From contig CAOKER010000008.1 in NCBI GenBank assembly GCA_948467545.1, forward strand, positions 1-64,000: a stretch of 64,000 nucleotides of DNA, given 5' to 3'. The DNA comes from an uncultured Eubacteriales bacterium (lineage in GTDB: Bacteria > Bacillota > Clostridia > Oscillospirales > CAG-272). The notes below the pieces were generated by a model. It saw only the letters and a program-made list of their open reading frames with translations, had not been told where the DNA came from and did not search any database. The translations under genes were made by a program, and so were the position numbers. Below are positions 16,809-26,261 of the stretch, one piece after another (position 1 is the stretch's first letter; every line of letters begins with the position of its first letter).

Positions 16809-16853
16809 ATTCAGCAGCATATTCGTCAGTGGATTTACCGCTGCTGAAAAAAG
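16809..16853. repeat. Direct-repeat partner flanking the SdpI gene
   Basis: ATTCAGCAGCATAT here and at 16093-16106 is identical; both copies continue with GGATTT, CCGCTG and an A-rich end. The two copies bracket the SdpI gene about 715 bases apart, in the same orientation. Confidence 0.6.
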
Positions 16854-17006
16854 CTGATGAGAATTGCCGGCTCTGAGTCGGCAGAATATCATGCTTTTGG
16901 TTATAGTATACCCAACAACCGCAATGTTTTATGATTTTGCTCCGCAAAAGCCTGTAACTCCGCTGTAATTCCGCAAAAATTTGTAATTCCTAAATGATTC
17001 CTTTAT

Positions 17007-18728
17007 TTAACCAAAGTATTCATAGCTGAACGCGCCGGTTTTTCTCCACAGCGGAGGAAGCTCTACCTTTGTTTCGACGCTTCCGTCCTCACCTCGCGCA
17101 TGGAAAATATGAATATCGCCGTGAGGAGTAGGATAACTGCCTCTTACATAGTCAAGACGTCCAAGATGAGGAACAATGTCTATACTTCTTGTTCCCGGAG
17201 ATGTAACCTTTACACCCAGCACCGTCTGAGCAAGATACGGAACAGGTCCCGACGCCCATCCGTGGCAAAGGCTGTGACGAAAACCAAGATAACAGTATGC
17301 GCCGAAATCTCCGTGAATGTCTCTCTTTCCTTCGGGAACAAGCTCATCAATACGTCCGGAATTTTCCATCCAATCTATATTGAAATCCTCCCAGAATGTC
17401 GTAGCACCCATGTCGAGCATTCCGCCCCAATACTGTTTCATAAGTTCTATCGCACCGTCATAATCGCCGGACCTTGCAATTGCTGAAAGAGTATAGTATC
17501 CAAGAAAGGTAGAAAAGCCCTTGGCTCCGCCGACAGAAAGAATTTCCCTGTTCGTCTTTTCCGCATCCGCAAGTCCCGCACAAACCATAAGCGATGCCGC
17601 CTGCTTCGAATTTCCGGCGGACGGGCGGTGCCGCGAGAGCTTTTCCGCCGCCTTTCTGCATTTATCGGATATAACAAATTCGCCGAGCGTATCAGAAATA
17701 AAAGCCCCGCGCTCCATTGCCATAAGAAGCATGCTCTGAAGACCAGCATGCTTAGCTTCATCATTTTCGGAATTCGGCCAATCTATAAAACGGCTTTCCG
17801 GAAGCTTTTCCTCACCGTTATCTCCGACATATCCGCACAAAAGCGAAAGTAAGCCGGTCACATATTCTCTCTGCCTTGAAAGGTAAGAGTAATCGCCGTA
17901 GCTCATATAGAAATCATACTGCAGAAAAATCCACCAGAGAGAATATGAAGAAATACCGTTCATCCATGACCCGACCGGCGTCTCATCGCGTATAAGATCC
18001 ATAGACCGCGGAACAATGTCGCTATATCCGAAAACGGATGCTATTGTCATAACCTCGGTCTGCATATCTCCGATCCATACAAGCCTGTCACGTTTGACTC
18101 CGTCCCAAAGGTATTCCTGCATATTCAAATGAGCGGTATACGCGGCCGTCTGCCATATTTTATTGACAAGAGGATCGCTGCATTCAAAGCTTCCGCGATA
18201 TTCAAGATCCCGAAAAATAAATACCGCCTGTACAGCCTTCAGCGAGAGCGTAACATCTTCGCCGGTAAGCTCAAGATAAACAAAGCGGAAACCGCTTTCA
18301 TTTGTTTCATTTGCACTTAAAAATCCAACGTTTATTATTTCATCACGATTTGCATGATCGCAGCATGAATTTTTCTCTCCGAAATTAGAAAGAGCTTCCG
18401 AAACTGATTCTCCGAACCTTATATGCAAATCCGCCCGTCCCGTTCTGCTGTTTACACCAAATACCATAATTCTCACCGAACCGCTGATCTCGGTTCCGTA
18501 ATCAAGCAAAACACCGGCGTTTTCGGAACATCCCTGACCATTGGAAAGCGTGCAGACATCCTCTCCTCCTCCCAGCGTTATCTGACAAGCCTTTTCGCCG
18601 ATTAAATTCTCCGTTCCCGAAGCATTCCCGTAAGTTTTGACAATACGCACCGGAGAAAGATATCGCCTGATACGGGGATCTGACGCATAGCCCGAAAGAG
18701 AAGGATTAATATCACCGATTTTTTTCAT
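17007..18728 (-). CDS. GH78-like alpha-L-rhamnosidase
   Basis: 573-residue glycoside hydrolase. A beta-sandwich N-terminal part (to about 200) precedes an (alpha/alpha)6-barrel with the GH78 signature YLWDGVKRDRLVWIGDMQTE and a Trp-rich substrate region, then a C-terminal beta domain. It probably releases terminal rhamnose from plant oligosaccharides. There is no signal peptide, so it likely works inside the cell on imported sugars; it is shorter than many GH78 enzymes and lacks their extra N-terminal domains. I use the ATG at 18728, since the ATG at 18740 overlaps AAAGGA. About 90 bases follow the epimerase gene upstream. Confidence 0.85.
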   Translation of the reverse strand: MKKIGDINPSLSGYASDPRIRRYLSPVRIVKTYGNASGTENLIGEKACQITLGGGEDVCTLSNGQGCSENAGVLLDYGTEISGSVRIMVFGVNSRTGRADLHIRFGESVSEALSNFGEKNSCCDHANRDEIINVGFLSANETNESGFRFVYLELTGEDVTLSLKAVQAVFIFRDLEYRGSFECSDPLVNKIWQTAAYTAHLNMQEYLWDGVKRDRLVWIGDMQTEVMTIASVFGYSDIVPRSMDLIRDETPVGSWMNGISSYSLWWIFLQYDFYMSYGDYSYLSRQREYVTGLLSLLCGYVGDNGEEKLPESRFIDWPNSENDEAKHAGLQSMLLMAMERGAFISDTLGEFVISDKCRKAAEKLSRHRPSAGNSKQAASLMVCAGLADAEKTNREILSVGGAKGFSTFLGYYTLSAIARSGDYDGAIELMKQYWGGMLDMGATTFWEDFNIDWMENSGRIDELVPEGKRDIHGDFGAYCYLGFRHSLCHGWASGPVPYLAQTVLGVKVTSPGTRSIDIVPHLGRLDYVRGSYPTPHGDIHIFHARGEDGSVETKVELPPLWRKTGAFSYEYFG

Positions 18729-18816
18729 ACGAACAACCATTCCTTTTTTAGTCAAAAAAGTTTCCCTCCCAGACTGCCGGGCAATATTCCGCAGCCGGAG
18801 AGGGAACGTTTTTAAA

Positions 18817-19635
18817 TTACCAGCCCAGAGATTTCAGATATTCTCTGCTCTGCTTTGCCGCTTCCATTGTATCCTGATCATAACAGTTGTCCTGTTCGAC
18901 AACAACATACTTTGTATATACTTCCAAAGTCTTTTCGAGTATGGCAGGCATATCCTGAACTCCCTGCCCGAGAGGACGGAATGCAAACTCCGATGATGTT
19001 TCGGCATGCGCGGTATCGATTCCGATAAGCTCATACATATTTTCGGTTTTCTTTCCGACATAATCCTTATAATGAACTATCGGAGCGCGTCCGTAGTATT
19101 TCTGCAGATATTCTACAGGATCAAGACCTGAAACCTTTACCCAGCAGAGATCAAGCTCAGTCTGAAGATACTCTGCGGGAAGGTGCGAATAAAGATAGTC
19201 AAGACCGTAAGAGCCGTCAGGCATTTTTACAAACTCAAAGTCATGATTATGATAAAGAAGCTGAATTCCCTGCTCTCCGCAGATACGTCCTATGTATGCT
19301 ATTTTTTTGATTACCTCGTCGTAATCATCGGCAACACCGGGGCGCATATCCTCCGGAGCATAAGGAATTACTATGTACTTGACTCCGACAGCCTTGTATG
19401 TAGCTACGGTAGCGCCTGTATCCGCAAGCAGCTCGGCCACCGGCACGTGGGCGGAAATAGCTTTAACCCCGGCCGCGCGGAGGGCCGCTCTGATCTCTTT
19501 AACCGTATGACCGTAAAGACCTGCAAGCTCCACATAGTCATACCCGATTTCCTTGACTTTTTTCATAGCCTCCGCAAAATCACGCTCGGCGTAATCGCGG
19601 ATGGTGTAAACCTGAAGTGCAACAGGAAGTGCCAT
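18817..19635 (-). CDS. Sugar phosphate isomerase/epimerase (AP endonuclease family 2 TIM barrel)
   Basis: 272-residue TIM-barrel protein with ALQVYTIRDYAERDF at the start, YDYVELAG, the metal-ligand strands YHNHDFEF, TELDLCWV and VHYKDY, and VVEQDNCYD near the end. These fit the xylose isomerase-like/IolE-like family. It probably isomerises or epimerises a sugar or sugar-derived intermediate and pairs with the downstream rhamnosidase, with which it seems cotranscribed. AAGGAG precedes the ATG at 19635. The exact substrate cannot be read. Confidence 0.85.
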   Translation of the reverse strand: MALPVALQVYTIRDYAERDFAEAMKKVKEIGYDYVELAGLYGHTVKEIRAALRAAGVKAISAHVPVAELLADTGATVATYKAVGVKYIVIPYAPEDMRPGVADDYDEVIKKIAYIGRICGEQGIQLLYHNHDFEFVKMPDGSYGLDYLYSHLPAEYLQTELDLCWVKVSGLDPVEYLQKYYGRAPIVHYKDYVGKKTENMYELIGIDTAHAETSSEFAFRPLGQGVQDMPAILEKTLEVYTKYVVVEQDNCYDQDTMEAAKQSREYLKSLGW

Positions 19636-19937
19636 AATATCACCAAACTCCTTATAATACAAGAGCTTCCTTTCTTTCAAATTTCAATTTCATACCGCCT
19701 AAAAGGGCGGTATGAAGCCAAAACTTAATATATATTTAACAAGGTCAAAGCCCGTTATAGTTAAAATCCGAACTTGCCGGCAAGACATTTCGGGAAAAAT
19801 ATACTGTACCGTATGACGTTGCCGTACATTGTACCGTGCTCTTTGCCTGCCGGTTTTACGGCATCCCGAACCCGATACATTCAACCGATACATTTATTCA
19901 ACCGACACATTTAAAAGAAACAAACTCTGCGCCGCAA

Positions 19938-22094
19938 TCAGTCAATCGGCTTGCGGAAAGGACGGCGGGGGTGCTCCTCGGAATGCCCTCCCTCCGGCTT
20001 CGGAAGTGCATCCTTGCGTGAGAGATTAAGTCTGCCCTTTTCATCAGTGCCGAGGAATTTCACAGTCATCATATCTCCAACCGCACAGACGTCCTCGACC
20101 TTTTCAACACGTCGGTTTTCAAGTTTAGAAATGTGTACAAGCCCTTCCTTGCCCGGAGCGATTTCAACAAACGCACCGATAGGAATAATTCTTGTAACGG
20201 GGCCGGTATAAACAGCGCCGACTTCCGGCTCGAATACAATTCCCTTTATAATTTCCTGAGCCTTAAGCGCGTTATCGCGGTCAACAGCCGAAATGAATAC
20301 CGAACCGTCATCCTCAATGTCGATTTTTGCGCCCGTATCGGCGACAATCTTCTGAATAACTTTTCCTCCGGTACCGATAACATCGCGGATTTTCTCCTCC
20401 GGAATAGTCATCGAAATCATCTTCGGCGCATATTTGGAAACTTCACTGCGCGGAGCGGAAATGGTCTTAAGAATAATATCGTCAATTATATAATCGCGCG
20501 CTTTATGGGTTGTCGCAAGAGCTTCCTTTATTATTTCAGGAGTAAGACCGTCGATTTTCAAATCCATTTGAATGGAGGTTATACCCTTGTGGGTACCGGC
20601 GACCTTAAAATCCATATCTCCGTAAAAATCTTCAAGTCCCTGTATATCGATCATCGTCATCCAGCGTTCGCCTTCTGTAATAAGACCGCAGGAAATACCT
20701 GCCACGGGAGCCTTAATCGGAACGCCAGCCGCCATAAGCGCAAGCGTGGAACCGCAGACAGACGCCTGCGATGTAGAACCGTTTGAACTTAAAACCTCAG
20801 AAACACAGCGAATTGCGTACGGAAACTCCTTTTCGTCGGGAAGTACCGGCACAAGAGAACGCTCGGCGAGAGCGCCGTGACCGATTTCACGTCGTCCGGG
20901 ACTTCTTGAGCTCTTGGCATCTCCGGTTGAGTAACCCGGCATATTGTACTGATGCATATACCGTTTTGACTCTACGCCGTCAATTCCGTCAAGAGACTGT
21001 TCTTCACCGATTGTTCCAAGCGTACACACGGTGAGAACCTGTGTCTGACCTCTGGTAAACATTCCTGAACCGTGTACCCTCGGAAGCAGATCTATCTCCG
21101 CCGCAAGCGGTCTGATCTGATCGAGACGGCGTCCGTCGACACGCTTGCCGTCTTCGAGGAGCCACTTGCGGACAACGACCTTCTGCAGCTTGTACAGAAT
21201 TTCTCCTATACCGGTCGCGGCAAGCTCTTCACTTTCAAATTTATCGGCATACTTTTCAAGAGCCTTTGCCGTAATCGCCTCCATACCGGCGTCACGCACG
21301 TTTTTATCGTCAGTATCCAAAGCGGTCATAATATCGTCCATATATTCAGACTCAATCGCGTTATAAACCTCTTCGTTTACATGATGCGGCTCATAACTGA
21401 ATTTCGGTTTGCCTATCTCAGCCACAATTCCGTCAATAAAGGTACAAAGCTCTTTTATAAGCTCATGCGCTTTCATAATGGCGGCGAACATCGTGTCGTC
21501 GTCAACCTCTTTGGCGCCGGCTTCAATCATCACTACCTTTTTATGACTTCCCGCCACAGTAAGCTCCAAATCACTGCTGCGGCGCTGCTCCTCCGTAGGA
21601 TTTATAACTATTTTCCCGTCGACAAGTCCTACATAAACCCCGGCAATCGGACCGTTCCACGGAATATCCGAAATCGAAAGCGCGATCGAAGCACCGATCA
21701 TACCCGCAATTTCATGTGAACAATCGGGATCAACCGACATAACGGTAAGATTTATATTGACGTCGTTGCGAAGATCCTTCGGAAACAAGGGGCGTATCGG
21801 ACGGTCGATAACGCGTGATGAAAGTATAGCCTTGTCCGTAGGTCTTCCCTCTCTGCGGTTGTAGCTTCCGGGAATATGTCCCACCGAATAGAGACGTTCC
21901 TCAAAATCAACAGAAAGCGGTAAAAAGTCAATGCCGGGACGCGGACGGGCGGAGGCAGTCGCGGAGCATAAAACCGCCGTATCTCCGTATCTGACAAGAC
22001 AAGAACCGTTGGCAAGTCCCGCCATTTTTCCGGTTTCAATTACAAGCCTGCGCCCTGCAAGCTTGAATTCAAAGGTTTTAAAATTTTCAAACAT
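19938..22094 (-). CDS. pnp: Polyribonucleotide nucleotidyltransferase (PNPase)
   Basis: Phosphorolytic 3'-5' exoribonuclease, 718 residues. Domains in order: RNase PH 1 (FEFKLAGRRLVIETG, RPTDKAILSSRVIDRPIRPL), the all-alpha linker, RNase PH 2 (HGSGMFTRGQTQVLTVCTLG, GHGALAERSLVPVLP), KH (about 545-605, VIGTGGKVIQKI) and S1 (to about 690, GAFVEIAPGKEGLVHIS). It trims and degrades mRNA, often in the degradosome. The ATG at 22094 has AAAGGA upstream. It follows rpsO, the widespread rpsO-pnp arrangement, with a repeat-rich gap between. Confidence 0.97.
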   Translation of the reverse strand: MFENFKTFEFKLAGRRLVIETGKMAGLANGSCLVRYGDTAVLCSATASARPRPGIDFLPLSVDFEERLYSVGHIPGSYNRREGRPTDKAILSSRVIDRPIRPLFPKDLRNDVNINLTVMSVDPDCSHEIAGMIGASIALSISDIPWNGPIAGVYVGLVDGKIVINPTEEQRRSSDLELTVAGSHKKVVMIEAGAKEVDDDTMFAAIMKAHELIKELCTFIDGIVAEIGKPKFSYEPHHVNEEVYNAIESEYMDDIMTALDTDDKNVRDAGMEAITAKALEKYADKFESEELAATGIGEILYKLQKVVVRKWLLEDGKRVDGRRLDQIRPLAAEIDLLPRVHGSGMFTRGQTQVLTVCTLGTIGEEQSLDGIDGVESKRYMHQYNMPGYSTGDAKSSRSPGRREIGHGALAERSLVPVLPDEKEFPYAIRCVSEVLSSNGSTSQASVCGSTLALMAAGVPIKAPVAGISCGLITEGERWMTMIDIQGLEDFYGDMDFKVAGTHKGITSIQMDLKIDGLTPEIIKEALATTHKARDYIIDDIILKTISAPRSEVSKYAPKMISMTIPEEKIRDVIGTGGKVIQKIVADTGAKIDIEDDGSVFISAVDRDNALKAQEIIKGIVFEPEVGAVYTGPVTRIIPIGAFVEIAPGKEGLVHISKLENRRVEKVEDVCAVGDMMTVKFLGTDEKGRLNLSRKDALPKPEGGHSEEHPRRPFRKPID

Positions 22095-22127
22095 TATTGC
22101 TGCTGTTCCTTTCTGATGAAAAGACAA

Positions 22128-22439
22128 ATTAATTCAGACATGGATATTAATACCGTAACAGATATTAACACAGTAATGGATTTTAACACCCGTTATTTCA
22201 GCAGTTTTCTTTTAACCCCGAAACGAAGTACAAAAAGCTTCCGAACCACGTTTCAGCATTTTCAAATAATCAGATAATGCCGTTTCCACGCAAAAAACAC
22301 AGGAAATGATAATATCTGATTATTTGACCTCGGAAAACAGGAAAACGCCGACCAATAACCGTATAACTTGTTAAACCCACAGACAGGCGGAGAGAACCCC
22401 TCCGCCTGCCGCATTACGCCGTATCTGACTGTATAAAGC
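22128..22439. other. rpsO-pnp intergenic region with tandem repeat and long hairpin
   Basis: Two structures occupy it. 22143-22196 is three 18-bp units starting GATATTAA, GATATTAA and GATTTTAA. 22262-22276 (TCAAATAATCAGATA) pairs perfectly with 22313-22327 around a loop of 36 bases. In other bacteria the leader of pnp is cut by RNase III at such a stem, giving autoregulation; the same role is possible here. Confidence 0.75.
22143..22196. repeat. 18-bp tandem repeat upstream of pnp (3 units)
   Basis: Units at 22143-22160, 22161-22178 and 22179-22196, consensus GATATTAACACCGTAAT with small changes. It lies 50-100 bases before the pnp start. Confidence 0.85.
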
Positions 22440-22703
22440 TTACTTACGGATACCGAGCCTTTCGATTATGGAACGGTAACGTTCAATATCCTCTTTCATG
22501 AGATATCCGAGAAGATTTCTGCGGTGTCCGACCATCTTGAGCAGTCCGCGGCGGCTGTGATGGTCTTTCTTGTTCTTCTTAAGATGCTCGTTAAGGCTGT
22601 TGATTCTGTATGTCAGAATTGCAATCTGAACCTCAGGAGATCCGGTATCACCTTCATGAGTTTTGTAAGCTTCGATGATATTTTGCTTTTCTTCCTTTGT
22701 CAT
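22440..22703 (-). CDS. rpsO: Ribosomal protein S15
   Basis: 87-residue small-subunit protein binding 16S rRNA (central domain). The sequence is typical: [33 protein letters not shown] and [17 protein letters not shown] precedes the ATG. First gene of the rpsO-pnp transcript, with a promoter about 120 bases upstream. Confidence 0.98.
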   Translation of the reverse strand: MTKEEKQNIIEAYKTHEGDTGSPEVQIAILTYRINSLNEHLKKNKKDHHSRRGLLKMVGHRRNLLGYLMKEDIERYRSIIERLGIRK

Positions 22704-23061
22704 TATGATTCACCTCTTGAATTATAATCTGCGGCAGACTCAGCAGGCGGCAGATGAACCTCGTTTCTGTAAAAGAAACCTTTATCCGCAAGCCGTGAAA
22801 GCCGTATAAACAGATATTAGTATACCATATACTTTCACTAATGTAAATAGATGTTTACCTTGTTCACATTTATTTTACATTTGTTGTACCCATTAAATTT
22901 TCGGACAAGCGCAGTCATGTTTAATTTCATAATAGTCTCATACCCGTCCCATGACCGTCAAAGATCGGTCTCTCCGCCAGACAAGGCACAAAAATTTCCC
23001 GCATACAGAATACAGAAAGCTGCGAATAAAAATTTATTTCCGCAGTCGCATTTTACCATAT
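22704..23061. other. Promoter region of rpsO and end of the lipoprotein gene
   Basis: Apart from the rpsO promoter (22819-22847) I see no gene or strong hairpin between the rpsO start and the stop of the leftward lipoprotein gene at 23062. Confidence 0.5.
22819..22847 (-). promoter_or_regulatory. Promoter of rpsO-pnp
   Basis: Minus-strand TTTACA (22842-22847), 17-base spacer, TATACT (22819-22824). Confidence 0.7.
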
Positions 23062-24585
23062 TTACGCGGCGTTAGTCAGCGGGAACTCCCTTTTCAGAAG
23101 ATTTGACGCGGTATTTCGGTATCGGTTGTAATAGCTTGTATAAGATCCTCCGTCGACACCGGAATAAAAAGCGTCGCGCGTCGCGGAGACAAGAGACTCC
23201 AAATTGCAGAACGCGTGTGTAAAGTCAATGCCGGCAGTTTTCCCGGCGATATATCTCAGCATTGAAATAGAGGAATTGTCTCGAAGAGCCGTATTCTGAA
23301 GATATTCGATTGCCGCGTCATCCATACATCCTGACGAAGCCGCATTTAAGGCCTGAATTATAAGCGAAGTATTTGATGCCAGTGCATTGTCGATTGTAGT
23401 TGCAAGCACAGCCGTGTGAGACGGATCACTGGCAGTAATTCCGGCTGTTTCAGCGCTGTATGCAGGGAGCGGAAGAACTCCCCATTCGGTTTCGGATGAA
23501 GCAAGCAGCTCAGCGTCGCCGAGCTTGCCGACATAAAATAGAATATTTCCGGCACGGAAGCTCGACACCGCGGAAGCGTCCGTTCCAAAGCAGCTTTCAA
23601 ATCCGCTGCCCTTTGAAATCGTCCTTCTGCAAAGCGAAATAATGTCGAGAACAGCATCCTGATTTTCCGCAAGCGAGGGCACAGAGCCGTACGTCGTGTC
23701 AACATAATGAACACCGGCACTTGCCATAACCGCGTCGGCAACCGACGAAACGGAAAGGTCTGTCATCGCGCCGATCTCTGTCACCGAATCTGTTCCCCGT
23801 GCGGCTGCGGCAATCTGCATAAGCTCTGAGAATTTGTCCCATGTCCAGCTTCCGCTATATATAAGATCATACAGCGGCCCCATACCCAGCTCTCCGGCAA
23901 GCGGACGGTTAAAAAACACGGCATAATACTGCCTTATGTCATTTGTCGCGGCCCCACTGACAGCATAAAGCTTGTACGCCGCTCTCATCTGGAACATCGC
24001 GTCCGCGTTAAAATAATCATATGAAAAGAAATCAGCGCCCGGAAGACTGTATAAATTCATCAAAAGCCCGGCATCCGCATATGTGCCGACCTCAGTTACA
24101 TTTATAGACAGCAGATCGGCATAATAAGTTCCCGAAGCTTTATTCCGCTTGATTTCGTCGAACAGTTCCGACTCGGTAGCCGATTTTTTGGATACAAGCG
24201 ACGTATTGAATTTTTCCTCTATATATTTATTTCTGGCAAGGGCAGTAGCCGAAATTTCATCGGCGGCCTCGGAAGGGCACAGAATATCTTCATAATTGCA
24301 GGTAGCTATCACCGTAGCCGCGCCGTCAAAATCCGCGTCGACAACCGAATCAAGCTCCTTAGCGGCATCCTCCGCGGTACGGCCGCGAACAATCTTACCC
24401 GAATAATCAGCCGAGGTCTCAGCTCCGGACGTATCCGTTACGGAATCTCTGTTATCCGTCACAGCCGGATTCTCACCTCCGCCGCCGGCACAGGAGAAAA
24501 ATACCGTACAGACAAGCGCAAGGGACAGGCAGAAAGATACCGCTCTGATTGCCCTGTCAAATTCTGTTTTTCCTTTAAACTTCAT
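23062..24585 (-). CDS. Lipoprotein resembling an ABC-transporter substrate-binding protein
   Basis: 507 residues with a lipoprotein signal peptide: charged start, hydrophobic core (LSLALVCTVFF) and lipobox cysteine in FFSCAG, followed by a Ser/Thr/Asp-rich linker. The mature part has features of family 1 solute-binding proteins (RNKYIEEKFN, SGSWTWDKFSELM, WGVLPLPAY). It probably binds a sugar outside the membrane, but no permease genes lie next to it. I use the ATG at 24585; an ATG at 24612 is also possible. GAAAGG lies farther upstream than usual. Confidence 0.75.
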   Translation of the reverse strand: MKFKGKTEFDRAIRAVSFCLSLALVCTVFFSCAGGGGENPAVTDNRDSVTDTSGAETSADYSGKIVRGRTAEDAAKELDSVVDADFDGAATVIATCNYEDILCPSEAADEISATALARNKYIEEKFNTSLVSKKSATESELFDEIKRNKASGTYYADLLSINVTEVGTYADAGLLMNLYSLPGADFFSYDYFNADAMFQMRAAYKLYAVSGAATNDIRQYYAVFFNRPLAGELGMGPLYDLIYSGSWTWDKFSELMQIAAAARGTDSVTEIGAMTDLSVSSVADAVMASAGVHYVDTTYGSVPSLAENQDAVLDIISLCRRTISKGSGFESCFGTDASAVSSFRAGNILFYVGKLGDAELLASSETEWGVLPLPAYSAETAGITASDPSHTAVLATTIDNALASNTSLIIQALNAASSGCMDDAAIEYLQNTALRDNSSISMLRYIAGKTAGIDFTHAFCNLESLVSATRDAFYSGVDGGSYTSYYNRYRNTASNLLKREFPLTNAA

Positions 24586-24722
24586 ATTATATAATTTGAT
24601 TTTACCTTTCATAATCACTTCAATAAGGTACAATCCGCCATCCCGGTGCCCGTGACGGCGGATTGTATTTGCTGTCACTGAAAAATCCAGTGAAACCAGT
24701 CGCCTGAGGGCGGGGAATTCTT

Positions 24723-24794
24723 GCTTTTATTTATATTATACCCTTTATTTATATTATACTCTTTATTTATATTCTGCCTTTTATTTATATTCTC
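24723..24794. repeat. 18-bp tandem repeat over the 3' end of cysS (4 units)
   Basis: Four units of 18 bases (24723, 24741, 24759, 24777), each with TTTATTTATATT. The last unit contains the final codons and stop of cysS, so the array seems to have grown out of the gene end. Confidence 0.92.
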
Positions 24795-26221
24795 CTGAAT
24801 TTTGTTCCCTCTTTTGTATCTTCAAGAACAATTCCCTCTTCAAGAAGTTCGGCACGGATACGGTCCGCCTCGGCATAATTTTTGAGTTTTTTTGCCTCCG
24901 AACGCGCTTTGATTTTCGCCAGAATTTCGGAGTCGCCCTCACCGTCCGCATTCTTCCGCTCCGCAAACATGCGCTTCGCAGCTTTTAAAAGATCGAGAGA
25001 AAGCACGGAATCAAAATCCGCAATCAGCCGAAGCTTAGCCGAGGAACCGCAGTCAGACTTCAAAACATCGTAAAGAGTTGTCACCGCAAGAGCCGTATTC
25101 AGATCATTATCCATTGCGGCAGCAAATTCCGCGCGCAGAGCATCGGTTTTTTCTGCGTCGAAAACATCGTCCTGCTCCGGCAGCCCGCCGCAGTCCGAAA
25201 GAAGCGCGGAGATACGGGAAACAAGCTTTTCGTATGCCGTCGCGGCATTGTCAAGCGCATCCCACGAAAAGACAAGCACCTTTCTGTAATGCGAGCAAAG
25301 GCAGAAAAGACGGTATGCCATCGGATCATATCCCTTTTCCCGCAAAAGAGATACGGTAAGAAATTCTCCGCTTGACTTGCTCATTTTTCCGTCGTCGTTA
25401 TTCAGGTGAAAAACATGAAACCAGTAATTGCACCATTTATGTCCGAGATAAGCTTCACTCTGAGCAATTTCATTTGTATGATGCGGAAAGGCATTGTCAA
25501 TCCCCCCGCAGTGAATATCGAGATATTCTCCCAGCGTGGAAATGCTTATAGCCGAGCATTCGATATGCCAGCCCGGATATCCGAGCCCCCACGGGCTTTC
25601 CCATTTCAGCTCCTGATCCTCAAATTTCGATTTGGTAAACCACAGCACAAAATCGCTTTTATTGCGCTTATTGTCGTCGCGTTCCACGCCTTCGCGTACT
25701 CCCACCTCAAGATCATCACTGTCATGCTTGTTAAAAACGTAATAATCATCAAGCTTTGAAGTGTCGAAATAAATATTTCCGCCGGCCTCGTAAGCATATC
25801 CTCTTTCGATAAGCCTGCCGACCATTTTTATATAATCGGGTATACGCGAGGTTGCCGGAACCACGGTATCCGGCCAACGGATATTAAGACTGCCGCAGTC
25901 GGAAACAAATGCGTCCGTATAGTATTTTGCAATTTCCATCACGGTTTTATGCTCACGCTGCGCGCCTTTAAGCATTTTATCCTCGCCCTCGTCGGCATCG
26001 CTTGAAAGATGTCCGACATCTGTTATATTCATCGTGCGCCTTACATCAAATCCGATATAACGCAGATATTTTTCAAGGACATCCTCCATTATATATGTGC
26101 GGAGGTTGCCTATATGAGCAAAATGGTATACCGTCGGTCCGCATGTATACATTTTTACAATCCCCTGCTCATGCGGAATAAATTCATCTTTTTTTCTTGT
26201 AAGAGAATTATAAAGCTTCAT
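24785..26221 (-). CDS. cysS: Cysteinyl-tRNA synthetase
   Basis: Class I aminoacyl-tRNA synthetase of 478 residues. HIGH-type motif in YHFAHIGNLRTY, zinc-site cysteines including TCGPTVY and CSAIS, GGIDNAFPHHTNEIAQSEA, and the KMSKS loop in DGKMSKSSGEFLT; the C-terminal helical domain binds the tRNA. It lies 40 bases after cysE, linking cysteine synthesis with its use. Its ribosome binding site is duplicated: GAAAGGATAT occurs twice in tandem before the ATG. Confidence 0.97.
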   Translation of the reverse strand: MKLYNSLTRKKDEFIPHEQGIVKMYTCGPTVYHFAHIGNLRTYIMEDVLEKYLRYIGFDVRRTMNITDVGHLSSDADEGEDKMLKGAQREHKTVMEIAKYYTDAFVSDCGSLNIRWPDTVVPATSRIPDYIKMVGRLIERGYAYEAGGNIYFDTSKLDDYYVFNKHDSDDLEVGVREGVERDDNKRNKSDFVLWFTKSKFEDQELKWESPWGLGYPGWHIECSAISISTLGEYLDIHCGGIDNAFPHHTNEIAQSEAYLGHKWCNYWFHVFHLNNDDGKMSKSSGEFLTVSLLREKGYDPMAYRLFCLCSHYRKVLVFSWDALDNAATAYEKLVSRISALLSDCGGLPEQDDVFDAEKTDALRAEFAAAMDNDLNTALAVTTLYDVLKSDCGSSAKLRLIADFDSVLSLDLLKAAKRMFAERKNADGEGDSEILAKIKARSEAKKLKNYAEADRIRAELLEEGIVLEDTKEGTKFRRI

Positions 26222-26261
26222 TGATTTTTATATCCTTTCATATCCTTTCATATCCGACAGT

